A stretch of 64,000 nt of DNA from CAVYTF01 sp963771435 (GCA_963771435.1 CAVYTF010000006.1:65591-129590), one strand, 5' to 3'; numbered from the stretch's first letter, positions 19,771 to 28,673 are shown. Numbers and translations: made by a program. The notes: a model not told the origin generated them from the letters alone.

Positions 19771-19803
19771 AAAAAAAGGCAGGGTTTATCTCCTGCCATT
19801 TTT
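19771..19803. terminator. Bidirectional hairpin between thrA and the fn3 gene
   Basis: GGCAGG and CCTGCC pair around an 8-base loop, with seven A on the left and a T tract on the right. It lies upstream of thrA and downstream of the gene ending at 19882, both on the minus strand, so it probably ends the latter transcript. Confidence 0.6.
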
Positions 19804-19837
19804 GTTTAAACTTATAAAGATTAAAATGAGAATCAAT

Positions 19838-19879
19838 AAAAAACCTGCAAGTCTTCCTCGATCCTTACAGGGTTTTTTT
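19838..19879 (-). terminator. Possible terminator after the fn3 gene
   Basis: AAAAAACCTG at the left faces CAGGGTTTTTT at the right across about 20 bases, immediately after the stop at 19882. The stem is short and imperfect, so the call is weak. Confidence 0.35.
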
Positions 19880-19881
19880 CA

Positions 19882-20508
19882 TTAATTACTCACTATCCTG
19901 TTTACCGGCGGCGCCCAAACAAGCGCTTCGTCGTCCAGGCCTTTGTAGGCTGCGGTAAACAAATAGGCTGTTGCGGGCGTAAGGCCTGTGATGGTGGCTT
20001 TGTGGCCGTTTACCGTTAGCTGTGTCCAGGTGTTCGGGTCTGTGTTGGTGCTGGTTGCGGGCGTAAAGGCAAACACCGTTCCGTGGTCGCCCGCGGGGCT
20101 ATGTGTTACGCTTGCCAGCATGTCCCCGTTGTCGCCGTTGTTCACCTGCAGGTTTATAGGCTTTGGCTGTACGTGATGCTCCTTATGAGCCGCCAGCGCT
20201 ATGCCGGTGGTCAGCAGCACGGGTAAATTGCCGGCGGCCTGTTGGTTAACTACAATTGCCACGGCAGAAAACAAAGGCAGCAGGTCAGCCCGTGCTATGT
20301 TTTTTTCTGCGGTGGCTACTTTGCCGCCTGTTTCCAGCGCGCCGAGGCTGTCGTGATAAGTGCTTTCCCCATTAATAAAATCGGTTAAAGTGGTGCCGGT
20401 GAAAACAATGGCCGGATTGCCTTTTAGGCCGGTTATGGCTTTTGAGGCCGCCAGGTCCAGCTCGCCATCTCCCAGCTCACCAAACCCTGTTAATACGCGT
20501 TCGATCAT
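19882..20508 (-). CDS. Array-linked protein with fibronectin type III domain
   Basis: A 208-residue protein of unknown role. Residues 1-115 are predicted helical (ELDLAASKAITGLKGNPAIVF, ARADLLPLFSAVAIVVNQQ, LPVLLTTGIALAAHKEHH). Residues 118-205 form a fibronectin type III domain (KPINLQVNNGDNGDMLASV, WTQLTVNGHKATITGLTPAT, YLFTAAYKG). There is no signal peptide. Proteins of this helical-plus-fn3 layout recur in Bacteroidetes and are usually annotated only as fn3-containing. The start codon is 79 bp from array B, and transcription runs away from it, as for the genes at 5672 and 47211. Confidence 0.82.
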   Translation of the reverse strand: MIERVLTGFGELGDGELDLAASKAITGLKGNPAIVFTGTTLTDFINGESTYHDSLGALETGGKVATAEKNIARADLLPLFSAVAIVVNQQAAGNLPVLLTTGIALAAHKEHHVQPKPINLQVNNGDNGDMLASVTHSPAGDHGTVFAFTPATSTNTDPNTWTQLTVNGHKATITGLTPATAYLFTAAYKGLDDEALVWAPPVNRIVSN

Positions 20509-20587
20509 AGTTGTTGATTTTTAGTTTATGAATATTGTTTTATAAGAAAAAAGGTTGCAAAATGGCTGAAATAGACGTAAAACAGGG

Positions 20588-20797
20588 TTTTCGGTTCACC
20601 GAAAATGATTTTCGGTACACCGACAGGAGTTTTCGGTTCACCGGAAATGATTTTCGGTTCACCGGCAGCAGTTTTCGGTTCACCGGAAATAATTTTCGGT
20701 ACACCGACAGGAGTTTTTGGTTCACCGGAAATGATTTTCGGTACCACGACAGAAGTTTTCGGTTCACCGAAAATGGTTTTCGGTACCACGAAAATGA
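20588..20797. repeat. 21-bp tandem array of palindromes (array B)
   Basis: Ten units of exactly 21 bp. Each opens TTTTCGGT and most close ACCGAAAA or ACCGGAAA, giving inverted repeats of the type TTTTCGGTNCACCGAAAA. Units alternate partly between a GGTTCACC and a GGTACACC or GGTACCAC centre, giving a hint of a 42-bp superperiod as in array A. All frames are open because of the 3-fold period, but no start or codon pattern argues for translation. It lies upstream of the fn3 gene on the minus strand. From 20798 to 21020 I see nothing else. Confidence 0.95.
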
Positions 20798-21020
20798 CGG
20801 ATAGTTTGCGAAGTGAGTACCCGCTTGCAGAAAAAATAGAAAATAGAATGGAAGAAAAAGAGAAGTTGAACCAGAGTTATGACTGCCTGCTGCCTGGTGT
20901 GAAAAAGAAATGATATTGTGTGTTGCTTTCATGGTGATGATCTTTTGCTAAAGTAAGCGGATTATTTAACAAACAACAAAAAAGGGAAGTTTTTTAAAAA
21001 ATATAATATTGGCAAAATAA

Positions 21021-21054
21021 AAAAGCCCCTGCTGATTAAGCAAGGGCTTTTATT
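21021..21054 (-). terminator. Terminator after groL
   Basis: On the minus strand AAAAGCCC and GGGCTTTT pair through an inner GC stem (TGC/GCA), followed by a T tract, 17 bases beyond the groL stop. Confidence 0.75.
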
Positions 21055-21070
21055 TAGGTTGAATTTTATA

Positions 21071-22709
21071 TTAATAATCCATTCCCATTCCTCCGCCGCC
21101 GGGCATTTGTGGCATGGCAGCAGATTTAGGTTCAGGTTTGTCGGCAATAACTGCTTCAGTGGTCAGTAACATACCTGCAATAGAGGCTGCATTTTCCAAA
21201 GCTATGCGGCTCACTTTTGTTGGGTCAATTACTCCTGCCTGGAACAGGTTCTCATATACTTCAGTGCGTGCATTGAAGCCAAAATCGCCGGTGCCTTCTT
21301 TCACTTTCTGCACCACGATGGAACCATCGATACCTGCGTTTGCAGTAAGTATGCGAAGTGGTTCTTCCAAAGCGCGGCGAACAATGGCCATGCCTGTTTC
21401 TTCGTCAGCAATTTGTCCTTTCACTTTTGCATGAAGGCTTTCGATGGCGCGGATATAAGCAACTCCACCACCGGGAACAATGCCTTCTTCAACAGCAGCG
21501 CGTGTTGCGTGAAGTGCATCATCAACACGGTCTTTCTTTTCTTTCATTTCCATTTCAGTAGCTGCGCCAATGTATAAAACTGCAACTCCACCGGCCAATT
21601 TAGCCAGGCGTTCCTGCAATTTTTCTTTATCATAATCAGAAGTAGTGTTTTCTACCTGCGCTTTAATTTGGTTTACGCGTGCAGTGATATCTTCTTTCTT
21701 CCCTTTGCCGCCAACAATTGTTGTGTTGTCTTTGTCAAGGGTTACAGAAGCTGCCTGGCCGAGATAAGTAAGGTCTGCGTTTTCCAATTTAAAGCCCTGT
21801 TCTTCGCTAACAACAATGCCGGCTGTTAAAATGCTGATGTCGTGAGCATTTCTTTTCTGCGGTCGCCAAAGCCAGGAGCTTTTACAGCAGCAACTTTCAT
21901 AGTGCCGCGTAATTTATTTACTACCAATGTTGCGAGCGCTTCGCCTTCAAGGTCTTCTGCAATGATGAGCAACGGCCGGCCACTCTGTGCAACTTTTTCA
22001 AGTATTGCAGAATGTCTTTCATGGCAGAAATCTTCTTATCATAAATTAAGATGTAAGGATTCTGCAATTCAGCTTCCATCTTTTCGCTGTTGGTAACGAA
22101 GTATGGAGAAATATAACCGCGGTCGAATTGCATACCTTCTACCACATCAACTGTAGTATCCGTGCCTTTTGCTTCTTCAACGGTGATAACACCTTCTTTG
22201 CCAACTTTAGCAAAAGCTTCAGCAATCAGTTTGCCGATCGTTTCATCGTTGTTGGCAGAAATAGTAGCAACCTGCTGAATTTTTTCGCTGTCACTGCCAA
22301 CTGTCTGGCTCTGAGCTTTTAAGTTTTCAACCACTAAAGCAACTGCTTTGTCAATGCCGCGTTTCAAATCCATCGGATTTGCACCAGCAGCAACCATTTT
22401 CAAACCTTCGCTGATGATGGTTTGAGCTAAAACAGTAGCGGTAGTAGTGCCATCACCTGCAATGTCTGCAGTTTTAGAAGCTACTTCTTTCACCATTTGA
22501 GCGCCCATATTTTCAATTGAATCTTCCAATTCAATTTCTTTTGCAACAGTAACACCATCTTTAGTAACCTGCGGCGCGCCAAATTTTTTATCAATTACCA
22601 CGTTACGGCCTTTTGGCCCGAGGGTAACTTTAACAGCGTTGGCAAGTGTGTCAACGCCTTTTTTCATTTTATTTCTTGCTTCGATGTCGAAGAAGATTTG
22701 TTTTGCCAT
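21071..22709 (-). CDS. groL: Chaperonin GroEL (60 kDa), reading frame broken twice
   Basis: The large chaperonin subunit. The N-terminus (NAVKVTLGPKGRNVVIDK), DGTTTATVLAQ (ATP site) and the C-terminal Gly/Met tail (MPQMPGGGGMGMDY) are all present. The middle is split by two one-base deletions: near 22005 (ILQYLKKLHRVAG should read ILEKVAQSGRPLLIIAEDL) and near 21842 (after GDRRKEML, the sequence should go on DISILTAG). Restoring one base at each site gives 546 residues, the normal length. Errors in the sequence are the obvious explanation for this essential gene. groS precedes it by 81 bases. No CIRCE inverted repeat is visible upstream of the pair. Confidence 0.95.
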
Positions 22710-22790
22710 AAAATTTGTTTTGTAATTTAATGATTAGATGATTGACAATGTATTGTACCGGCACACTGTCTAATTGCCGGATGAATTAGT

Positions 22791-23073
22791 TTAAACAATC
22801 GCAAGAATATCGCTTTCTCTCATAATGAGATATTCGCCGCCTTCAACCTGGATTTCAGTTCCGGCATATTTTCCATACAGAACGGTATCGCCGCTCTTTT
22901 ACAGTTACAGGCTCGTCTTTTTTGCCAGGGCCGGCAGCTACTACAGTTCCACGCTGTGGTTTTTCTTTTGCAGTATCAGGTATAATAATGCCGCCTGCAG
23001 TTTTTTCTTCAGCCGGGGCTGGTTTCACAATTACCCTGTCATGAAGCGGGGTGATGTTTAATTTTGTGGACAT
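22791..23073 (-). CDS. groS: Co-chaperonin GroES (10 kDa), reading frame broken once
   Basis: The GroES cap. The sequence starts STKLNITPLHDRVIVKPAP and holds the mobile loop EEKTAGGIIIPDTAKEKPQ. After VTVK the frame is lost in a run of four T at 22897-22900. Removing one base gives SGDTVLYGKYAGTEIQVEGGE and a normal end IMRESDILAIV at 22791, for 93 residues. The start ATG lies in a long AT-rich leader. groL follows on the same strand. Confidence 0.93.
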
Positions 23074-23299
23074 AATTGTATTTTTTTATTTAATAAAATA
23101 TTGAATGAACTATCGGTTTGCTATTACCATGCCACCCTGTTTTTAAAGACAAAATTGCATTTTTTGGAAAGTTTTGAAGACATTCCTGACAAATAAAGAG
23201 GAGGAATAAAAGAAGTTATTGTTCTATCAATGACAAAGTTTCATTTCAAAACATGGTTTTGAAACCTATCTTCGCCGCGCAAAAAAGTTCTTTATCTCG

Positions 23300-24238
23300 A
23301 TGATAAGCAGAAGAAATATAAGGGTTAAAGTGATGCAGACGCTCTATGCAAATGAAACTCTGGAAGTGCAGAAAGAGAAAAGTAGTTCTGTAAAAACTTT
23401 AAAAAAAGGCTTTGAAGACACTACAGAATTATTTATTTACCTGGTTTATTTTATTACCGAAGTAGCGCGTTATGCAGAAACCGACGCTTATCTTAAATCC
23501 TCAAAAAACCTTGTATCAGAAAGTGACCGCAATATTAATATTAAGATAACCGGCAATGAATTGGTATGGAAGATCTTTGAAAATGATTCTTTCAAAAACG
23601 CAGTTGCTGCTTATAAACCAAACTTGGTCATTAATAAAGATTTATTGAAAAGAATTTACAACGATTTGGTAAAGACGGAGACCTACAAAAACTACATTTC
23701 AGAGCAGAGCAGGGAAAAGAAGTTGGAAAAAGAAATGCTCGAATTTATTTTTACCAAATTAATGCTGCCGGACGAGGTCTTAATATCCCACCTTGAAGAA
23801 AACTTTGCCAATTGGGATGATGATGCAGAAATGATGAACCAGCTTGTGCTCAATTTTCTGCAAAAGCCGCAATCTTATGACCTGAAAGATATGCTCGGGG
23901 ATGAAAAATGGTCATTCGCCAAAAGCCTTCTTGAAACAACGATCGACAAGAAAGAGCATCTTTCTTCTTTTATTAAACCAAAATTGAAGAATTGGGATAT
24001 GGAAAGGGTCGCAATGCTGGACATGATACTGATGCAACTGGGTGTCTGCGAATTTTTATACTTTGAAACAATTCCGCCAAAAGTAACCATCAACGAATAC
24101 ATTGATATCGCAAAAGAATACAGCACAGCCCAAAGCGGGCAGTTCATAAATGGTATTCTTGATGGCATTCATAAAGAATTGGTGGAGGAGAAAAAGATAC
24201 GTAAAGTTGATTTTAATAAAAAGGCTTCTAAAGATTAG
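23300..24238 (+). CDS. nusB: Transcription antitermination factor NusB (long form)
   Basis: A 312-residue protein whose ends match NusB: N-terminal RRNIRVKVMQTLYANE and C-terminal WDMERVAMLDMILMQLG, TIPPKVTINEYIDIAKEYS and FINGILDGI. NusB binds boxA RNA with NusE (S10) and supports rRNA antitermination. The roughly 150-residue extra central region is typical of Bacteroidetes NusB and of unknown role. A near match to the -7 box (TATCTTCG, about 23267-23274) lies upstream. Confidence 0.92.
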   Translation: MISRRNIRVKVMQTLYANETLEVQKEKSSSVKTLKKGFEDTTELFIYLVYFITEVARYAETDAYLKSSKNLVSESDRNINIKITGNELVWKIFENDSFKNAVAAYKPNLVINKDLLKRIYNDLVKTETYKNYISEQSREKKLEKEMLEFIFTKLMLPDEVLISHLEENFANWDDDAEMMNQLVLNFLQKPQSYDLKDMLGDEKWSFAKSLLETTIDKKEHLSSFIKPKLKNWDMERVAMLDMILMQLGVCEFLYFETIPPKVTINEYIDIAKEYSTAQSGQFINGILDGIHKELVEEKKIRKVDFNKKASKD

Positions 24239-24240
24239 CC

Positions 24241-24248
24241 TATTTTTG
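24241..24248 (+). promoter_or_regulatory. -7 box of the DUF1573 gene
   Basis: TATTTTTG matches TAnnTTTG exactly, 2 bases after the nusB stop and 20 bases before the ATG. Confidence 0.5.
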
Positions 24249-24268
24249 CCGCCGGTAATTTTTTTATC

Positions 24269-24727
24269 ATGAAAAAAATATTTTTTTTATTTCTTTCCCT
24301 CAGTGCCATCCTGGCCGCATGTAATAATGCACAGGACAAAAATCCCGCTTCCTTCAATCCTGCCACGTTGCTTGACAACACAAAGGATCTTTCAAAATAT
24401 ACTACTATCAAATGGCTGGATTCTACCCTAAATTTTGGAACTGTAGTTAAGGGGGAGCCCGCAAAAGTCGTTTTCAGGTGCTTAAATACCGGTGATAAAC
24501 CCCTATACCTTATTTACGTGAGGCCCGGCTGTGGCTGCACTGTGGTTGATTTTACCAAAGGAGCCATCATGCCCGGAAAGCAGGGGCAAGTGATGGCGCA
24601 GTACGATACCAACCGCGCCAGCGAGGGGGTACAGGAAGTGAACAAATCAATTGATGTAACCTGCAATGCAAAAAATGCTGTCCGCTACACGCTCAGGTTT
24701 ACCGGGAAAGTGGTGCCGGCAAAATAA
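24269..24727 (+). CDS. DUF1573 domain lipoprotein
   Basis: A 152-residue lipoprotein: the signal peptide ends in the lipobox LAAC at about residue 17. The mature part is a DUF1573 domain, an ASH-like immunoglobulin fold, seen in NFGTVVKGEPAKVVFRCLN and the conserved PGCGCTVVDF. Function is unknown; it is usual in Bacteroidetes envelopes. It sits between nusB and yajC, where DUF1573 genes are commonly found, and has its own -7 box. Confidence 0.88.
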   Translation: MKKIFFLFLSLSAILAACNNAQDKNPASFNPATLLDNTKDLSKYTTIKWLDSTLNFGTVVKGEPAKVVFRCLNTGDKPLYLIYVRPGCGCTVVDFTKGAIMPGKQGQVMAQYDTNRASEGVQEVNKSIDVTCNAKNAVRYTLRFTGKVVPAK

Positions 24728-24751
24728 TCTTCAAATAAAAAATAAAATACA

Positions 24752-25102
24752 ATGACAATGTTGAATGTAGTTTTCTTAATGCAACCTTCGGGTGGGCAAG
24801 GTGGCGCAGGTTGGGTTCAGCCCGCTATTATGGGCGCCATTATTTTGGTTTTTTGGTTATTTATGATCCGCCCGCAGGCAAAAAAAGCCAAAGAGCAGAA
24901 AAAATTTATAGAAAATATGGGCAAAGGCGACAAGATCGTAACCATCGCAGGCATTCATGGGACCATCAATAAAGTGAATGAAGACGGCACTTTGCAATTG
25001 GAAGTAAATCCCGGCACTTATCTAAAAATAGAAAAGTCTTCCATCAGCCAGGAATGGAGCGCGGCAGTAAACAAATCAACTGTGGTGGCCGACAAAAAAT
25101 AA
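24752..25102 (+). CDS. yajC: Preprotein translocase subunit YajC
   Basis: A 116-residue inner-membrane protein that associates with SecDF. A single membrane helix (PAIMGAIILVFWLFMIRPQ, about residues 27-45) is followed by the conserved KKAKEQKKFIENMGKGDKI and TIAGIHGTINKV. Length fits. A strong terminator follows, so it is the end of its transcript. Confidence 0.93.
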   Translation: MTMLNVVFLMQPSGGQGGAGWVQPAIMGAIILVFWLFMIRPQAKKAKEQKKFIENMGKGDKIVTIAGIHGTINKVNEDGTLQLEVNPGTYLKIEKSSISQEWSAAVNKSTVVADKK

Positions 25103-25121
25103 TTACCATCCATTAATTCAG

Positions 25122-25153
25122 AAAAGGAAATCATCTCGCAATGGTTTCCTTTT
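25122..25153 (+). terminator. Terminator after yajC
   Basis: A 13-bp stem with one G-T pair (AAAAGGAAATCAT / ATGGTTTCCTTTT) and a 6-base loop, followed by T-rich sequence. Its downstream edge overlaps the coaE promoter box. Confidence 0.75.
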
Positions 25154-25160
25154 ATTTTTG
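25153..25160 (+). promoter_or_regulatory. -7 box of coaE
   Basis: TATTTTTG, exact TAnnTTTG, 29 bases before the coaE ATG. Confidence 0.5.
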
Positions 25161-25189
25161 CCATTATTTCTCGCCTTATCATTCAAAAT

Positions 25190-25801
25190 ATGATCCTAAA
25201 AGTCGGCATAACAGGGGGCATTGGCAGCGGGAAAACTACCGTTGCAAATATTTTCGCCACGCTTGGCATTCCTGTGTTCGATGCTGATGCCGCTGCCAAA
25301 AACATTATGAATGAAGATGAGGATCTTCAAAAAAAAATCATCAAAGCTTTTGGAGAAGAAGCCTATAAAGACAAAAAATTAGACCGAAAATATCTCGCAG
25401 GCATCGTTTTTAATAATGCCGAAAAACTAAACCAACTAAATGCCCTCGTCCATCCTGCAACTATTGCGGCAGCTGAAAAATGGATGCGACAACAAACCAC
25501 CCCTTACGCCATAAAAGAGGCTGCGCTTATGTTTGAATCCGCCTCGGCAGCCAATATAGACTTTATGATCGGCGTATCTGCCCCCCAGCATTTGCGCATC
25601 AAAAGAGCAATGGAACGTGATAATATTTCCCCTGACGAAGTGGCAAAACGGATGTCCAAACAAATTGATGAAGAAATAAAAATGCGCCTCTGCGACGCGG
25701 TAATTATTAACGATGAGCAAACCCTAATCATCCCGCAGGTGATAAAACTTCACGAAAAACTCCTTGCTTTGGCAGCCTCAAAAGCAGCGGTTGCACATTA
25801 G
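25190..25801 (+). CDS. coaE: Dephospho-CoA kinase
   Basis: A 203-residue P-loop kinase that phosphorylates the 3'-OH of dephospho-CoA, the last step of coenzyme A synthesis. The P-loop GITGGIGSGKTTVA is at residues 7-20, followed by PVFDADAAAKNIM and LVHPATI, both family signatures. Length fits. The stop is 2 bases from that of the convergent methyltransferase gene. Confidence 0.95.
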   Translation: MILKVGITGGIGSGKTTVANIFATLGIPVFDADAAAKNIMNEDEDLQKKIIKAFGEEAYKDKKLDRKYLAGIVFNNAEKLNQLNALVHPATIAAAEKWMRQQTTPYAIKEAALMFESASAANIDFMIGVSAPQHLRIKRAMERDNISPDEVAKRMSKQIDEEIKMRLCDAVIINDEQTLIIPQVIKLHEKLLALAASKAAVAH

Positions 25802-25803
25802 GC

Positions 25804-26739
25804 TCACTTCTCTATTTTATAACACCATCTTTTCAGCTTTCCTTCAAAATCAAACGGCGTGGTTGCCTTCGTTATGTCTTTTATAGTGGCAGCTTTTATG
25901 TTGTTTTCATCCAAAATGAACCTGCTGAAGTTCGTGCTGAAATAAAGCGTGCCCTTTTCTGAAACCGCAGCCAGCGCATCATTTATCAACTCCACATGAT
26001 CGCGCTGGATGTCCAGAAAATCCTTCATTCTTTTGCTGTTGCTGAAAGTAGGAGGGTCCATCACCACAAGGTCAAAGCTGTTTGGCTCCAGCGTTTTCAG
26101 GTATTGCTTCACATCAGCATGAATAAAAAAATACCTGCCCTTATCCTTAAAATTATTGATGATAAAATTATCTTCCGCCCAGTTCAAATAGGTTTTTGAG
26201 AGGTCAACCGAAGTGACCGAAGCCGCCCCACCCGCCGCCGCATAAACCGAAAAAGACCCCGTGTAGCAAAATAAATTCAGCACCCGCTTCGCCGCGCTTT
26301 CGGCGCGAACCATTTGCCTTGTCGCGCGATGATCGAGAAACAAACCCGTGTCCACATAATCCCACAAATTCACCAAAAACTGCAGGCCGCCCTCCTCCAC
26401 TTTAAAAAACCGGTTCGCCCCGTCCAATTTTTCGTACTGCCCCTGCTCGCGATGGTTCATTTTTCGCCGCTCGCGCACAAAAATTTCCTCCCCGGCCACC
26501 CCAGTCATTTCTGCAACGGCGCGCACACAATCCTGCAGCCAAGCCTCGTGCTCCCCATCGTCCATGCCGTGCCGCCGCAGGTATTCCGCCAAATAGATCC
26601 GGCCCCCATACCATTCCACACAAAACGGAAACTCCGGCAGGTCGTGGTCATACAGGCGGTAACATGCAACCCCAAGCCGCCGCGCCAGTTTTGCCCGATG
26701 CCGCCAAACCTTTGCAAACCGGTTCCTGAACATCTCCAT
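25804..26739 (-). CDS. RlmK-like 23S rRNA methyltransferase, stand-alone
   Basis: A SAM-dependent methyltransferase resembling the C-terminal half of the enterobacterial fusion RlmKL, which makes m7G2069 in 23S rRNA. Visible are MFRNRFAKVWRHRAK, CYRLYDHDLPEFPF, VNLWDYVDTGLFLDHR, the SAM loop VLNLFCYTGSFSVYAA and the catalytic VVMDPPTFSNSKRM. I chose the ATG at 26739; an in-frame GTG at 26760 would add seven residues and is also compatible with the -7 box at 26778. No separate RlmL (THUMP) half is in the window. The target base is inferred from the family. Confidence 0.82.
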   Translation of the reverse strand: MEMFRNRFAKVWRHRAKLARRLGVACYRLYDHDLPEFPFCVEWYGGRIYLAEYLRRHGMDDGEHEAWLQDCVRAVAEMTGVAGEEIFVRERRKMNHREQGQYEKLDGANRFFKVEEGGLQFLVNLWDYVDTGLFLDHRATRQMVRAESAAKRVLNLFCYTGSFSVYAAAGGAASVTSVDLSKTYLNWAEDNFIINNFKDKGRYFFIHADVKQYLKTLEPNSFDLVVMDPPTFSNSKRMKDFLDIQRDHVELINDALAAVSEKGTLYFSTNFSRFILDENNIKAATIKDITKATTPFDFEGKLKRWCYKIEK

Positions 26740-26777
26740 TTTATCACCAGAATTTTCCACGCCCGTTTCAATTTATT

Positions 26778-26785
26778 CAAAAATA
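26778..26785 (-). promoter_or_regulatory. -7 box of the RlmK-like gene
   Basis: On the minus strand TATTTTTG, an exact TAnnTTTG match, 17 bases before the GTG and 38 before the ATG start candidate. Confidence 0.45.
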
Positions 26786-26794
26786 AGCCCCTAA

Positions 26795-26829
26795 TTTTTA
26801 CTTTTTCTTTTTTACTTTTTACTTTTTCT
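26795..26829. repeat. AGTAAAA-type dispersed element
   Basis: Several TTTTTAC/TTTTTCT units in tandem, the reverse complement of the AAAAGTAAAA element at 6624, 34480 and 43260. Here it sits just upstream of the RlmK-like gene, without a complementary arm. From 26830 to 27050 I see no further structure. Confidence 0.5.
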
Positions 26830-27050
26830 ATGGCTCAAAACCTTCGCGGAAGCCAGCGTTAACATTTTTCCATCAAACAGATCTCGTTTTTCATCCCCAA
26901 AGACATTTTGCAAGCCCTCTTTGCCATTTTTTCATACTAAAAAATAAATAAGGCGACGCGAAATGCCCTTTAGGAAGCCATCGTTGGGATAAAATAAACG
27001 CCAGTTATTGTTTTGGGATCGGTAAAATAATATAAATGATTGATTTGTTG

Positions 27051-27260
27051 ATAACTTGGTTTAATAAAATAATAACTTGCTTCAACAAACTGATAACTTT
27101 GTATTATAAATTAATAACTTGGTGTAATAAATTAATAACTGGATATAAAAAATATACAACTTGGTATAATAAATATATAACTTGGTACAATATATATATA
27201 ACTTGGTATTATTTATTAATAACTTGTATTAATTTATTAGTAACTTGGCATATTAAAATA
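27051..27260. repeat. 21-bp tandem array, AT-rich (array D)
   Basis: Ten units of exactly 21 bp, each beginning ATAACTTGG or a close variant, with an AT-rich second half (for example TTTAATAAAATA, TGTAATAAATTA). Same period and unit number as array B but unrelated sequence. Dyad symmetry is weaker than in arrays A and B. No helical-plus-beta gene adjoins it; the nearest gene transcribed away from it is the RlmK-like gene about 290 bp to the left, and on the right lies a terminator. The open frame through it (7 residues per unit) is a by-product of the period. Confidence 0.92.
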
Positions 27261-27288
27261 AAATAGCACTATCAATTTAGTACAAAAA

Positions 27289-27324
27289 GAAACGCCGCCC
27301 CATCATGCCGGAGCGGCGTTTTTA
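27289..27324 (-). terminator. Terminator after the aminotransferase gene
   Basis: AACGCCGC and GCGGCGTT form a GC-rich 8-bp stem with flanking A and T tracts, about 55 bases beyond the aminotransferase stop on the minus strand. Confidence 0.75.
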
Positions 27325-27376
27325 TATTTTTTAATAAAAAGGATCCTTTATAAACGGACGAGCCAATTTTCCATTC

Positions 27377-28577
27377 TCAATTCTCCATTTTCAATTTCCC
27401 CAACGCCTCTTTTATCCGCGCCCAAGCCTTTTCAATGTTTTCCATACTGTTCGCGAAGGAGAATCGAACGCAGTTTGGCTCTCCAAAAGCGTCACCCATC
27501 ACCGACGAAACATGGGCGGTGTTCAGCAAATACATGCTGAAGTCCGCCGAATTGGTAATGGTTGTTGCGCCGTCCGTTGTGCCGAAATAAGCGCTCACGT
27601 CGGGGAAAATATAAAACGCGCCTTCCGGTTCAAAACATTTAATGCCCGGGATCTCGCTCACCAGTTCCAGCACGCGCTGCCTTCTTCGCGCAAATTCTTT
27701 CACCATTTCCATGCTCGGGCGCAGGTCGGTTGTGAGCGCCGCCACGGCTGCCTTTTGCGTGATGGAATTTGCGCCGCTGGTGAATTGTCCTTGTATTTTT
27801 TCGCAGGCTTTTGCCACTTCCAGGCTTGCAGCGAGGTAACCCAACCGCCATCCTGTCATTGCGAACCCCTTGCTTAGGCCGTTCACGATGATGACGCGGT
27901 TATTTATTTCTTCAAATTGCGCAATGCTTTCGTGGCCGCCCACGAAATTGATGTATTCGTAGATCTCATCGGAGATGATGTGTATCTCCGGATGTTTTTT
28001 AAACACTTCCGCGAGCGCGCGGAGTTCTTCTTTATTATAAACGGCGCCCGAGGGATTGCATGGCGAGGAAAACAAAAACACTTTTGTTTTGGCAGAAATG
28101 GCAGCTTCCAGTTGCGCGGGCGAAATTTTGAAACCGTCTTCCACGCGCGAGCGGATTCTCGACCACTTTTGCCTTTGCGATCTTGACGAGTTCGGAATAA
28201 GTGACCCAATATGGCGTGGGGATGATCACTTCGTCGCCCTCATCAGCCAAAGCGAGGATGGCATTTGCCAGGCTTTGCTTTGCGCCGGTGGAAACGACGA
28301 TGTTCTCGGGTTTATAATCCAGGTTATTATCACGTTTGAACTTTTGGCAGATGGCTTCTCTCAGGTCAGGAAAACCAGCTACCGGTGTGTAATGGCTCCA
28401 GTTGTCAGCGATGGCTTTTATGGCGGCGTCTTTGATGTGTTGGGGCGTATTGAAGTCGGGTTCGCCGAGACTGAGGTCAATAACGTCCACCCCTTTCGCG
28501 CGAAGTTCGCGGCCGAGCTTGGCCATTTTTAGGGTTTCTGGTTCATTAAATCTTTCCAAAAGAGAAGATAGCTGCAT
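27377..28577 (-). CDS. Aspartate aminotransferase family, reading frame broken once
   Basis: A class I PLP aminotransferase of the aspartate aminotransferase subgroup (AspC/PatA-like). Visible are IDLSLGEPDFNTPQHI, YTPVAGFPDLREAI, FSSPCNPSGAVY, HIISDEIYEYINF and the PLP lysine motif IVNGLSKGFAMTGWRLGY. The frame is lost at about 28155-28158: removing one A joins KVVEIRSRVEDGFKIS and gives 399 residues, a normal length. Substrate beyond aspartate/2-oxoglutarate cannot be told from sequence. A TAnnTTTG box is 25 bases upstream. Confidence 0.88.
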
Positions 28578-28602
28578 GATGAATTCTTAATTTGATTCAT
28601 GG

Positions 28603-28610
28603 CAAAAATA
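28603..28610 (-). promoter_or_regulatory. -7 box of the aminotransferase gene
   Basis: TATTTTTG on the minus strand, exact TAnnTTTG, 25 bases before the ATG. Confidence 0.5.
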
Positions 28611-28622
28611 GGTGAATGCCAC

Positions 28623-28649
28623 AAAAAAAGCCCCCGCATTTGCGAAGGC
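28623..28649 (-). terminator. Terminator after the first DUF4397 gene
   Basis: On the minus strand GCCTTCGC and GCGGGGGC pair around AAAT, followed by seven T. It lies 25 bases beyond the stop of the gene at 28674. Confidence 0.7.
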
Positions 28650-28673
28650 CTTGTTATATAAATTGATCAGAAC

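Noticed and set aside
20535..20932. Open frames through array B on both strands as repeat-protein genes
   Set aside because: A 21-bp period keeps all frames open without selection. No start signal or family match, and several frames are open at once.
23074..23250. CIRCE operator upstream of groS
   Set aside because: I looked for TTAGCACTC and GAGTGCTAA with 9-base spacing and found neither arm.
27036..27266. A 76-residue peptide encoded by array D
   Set aside because: The frame is only a translation of the 21-bp unit, and a terminator for the opposite strand follows directly.
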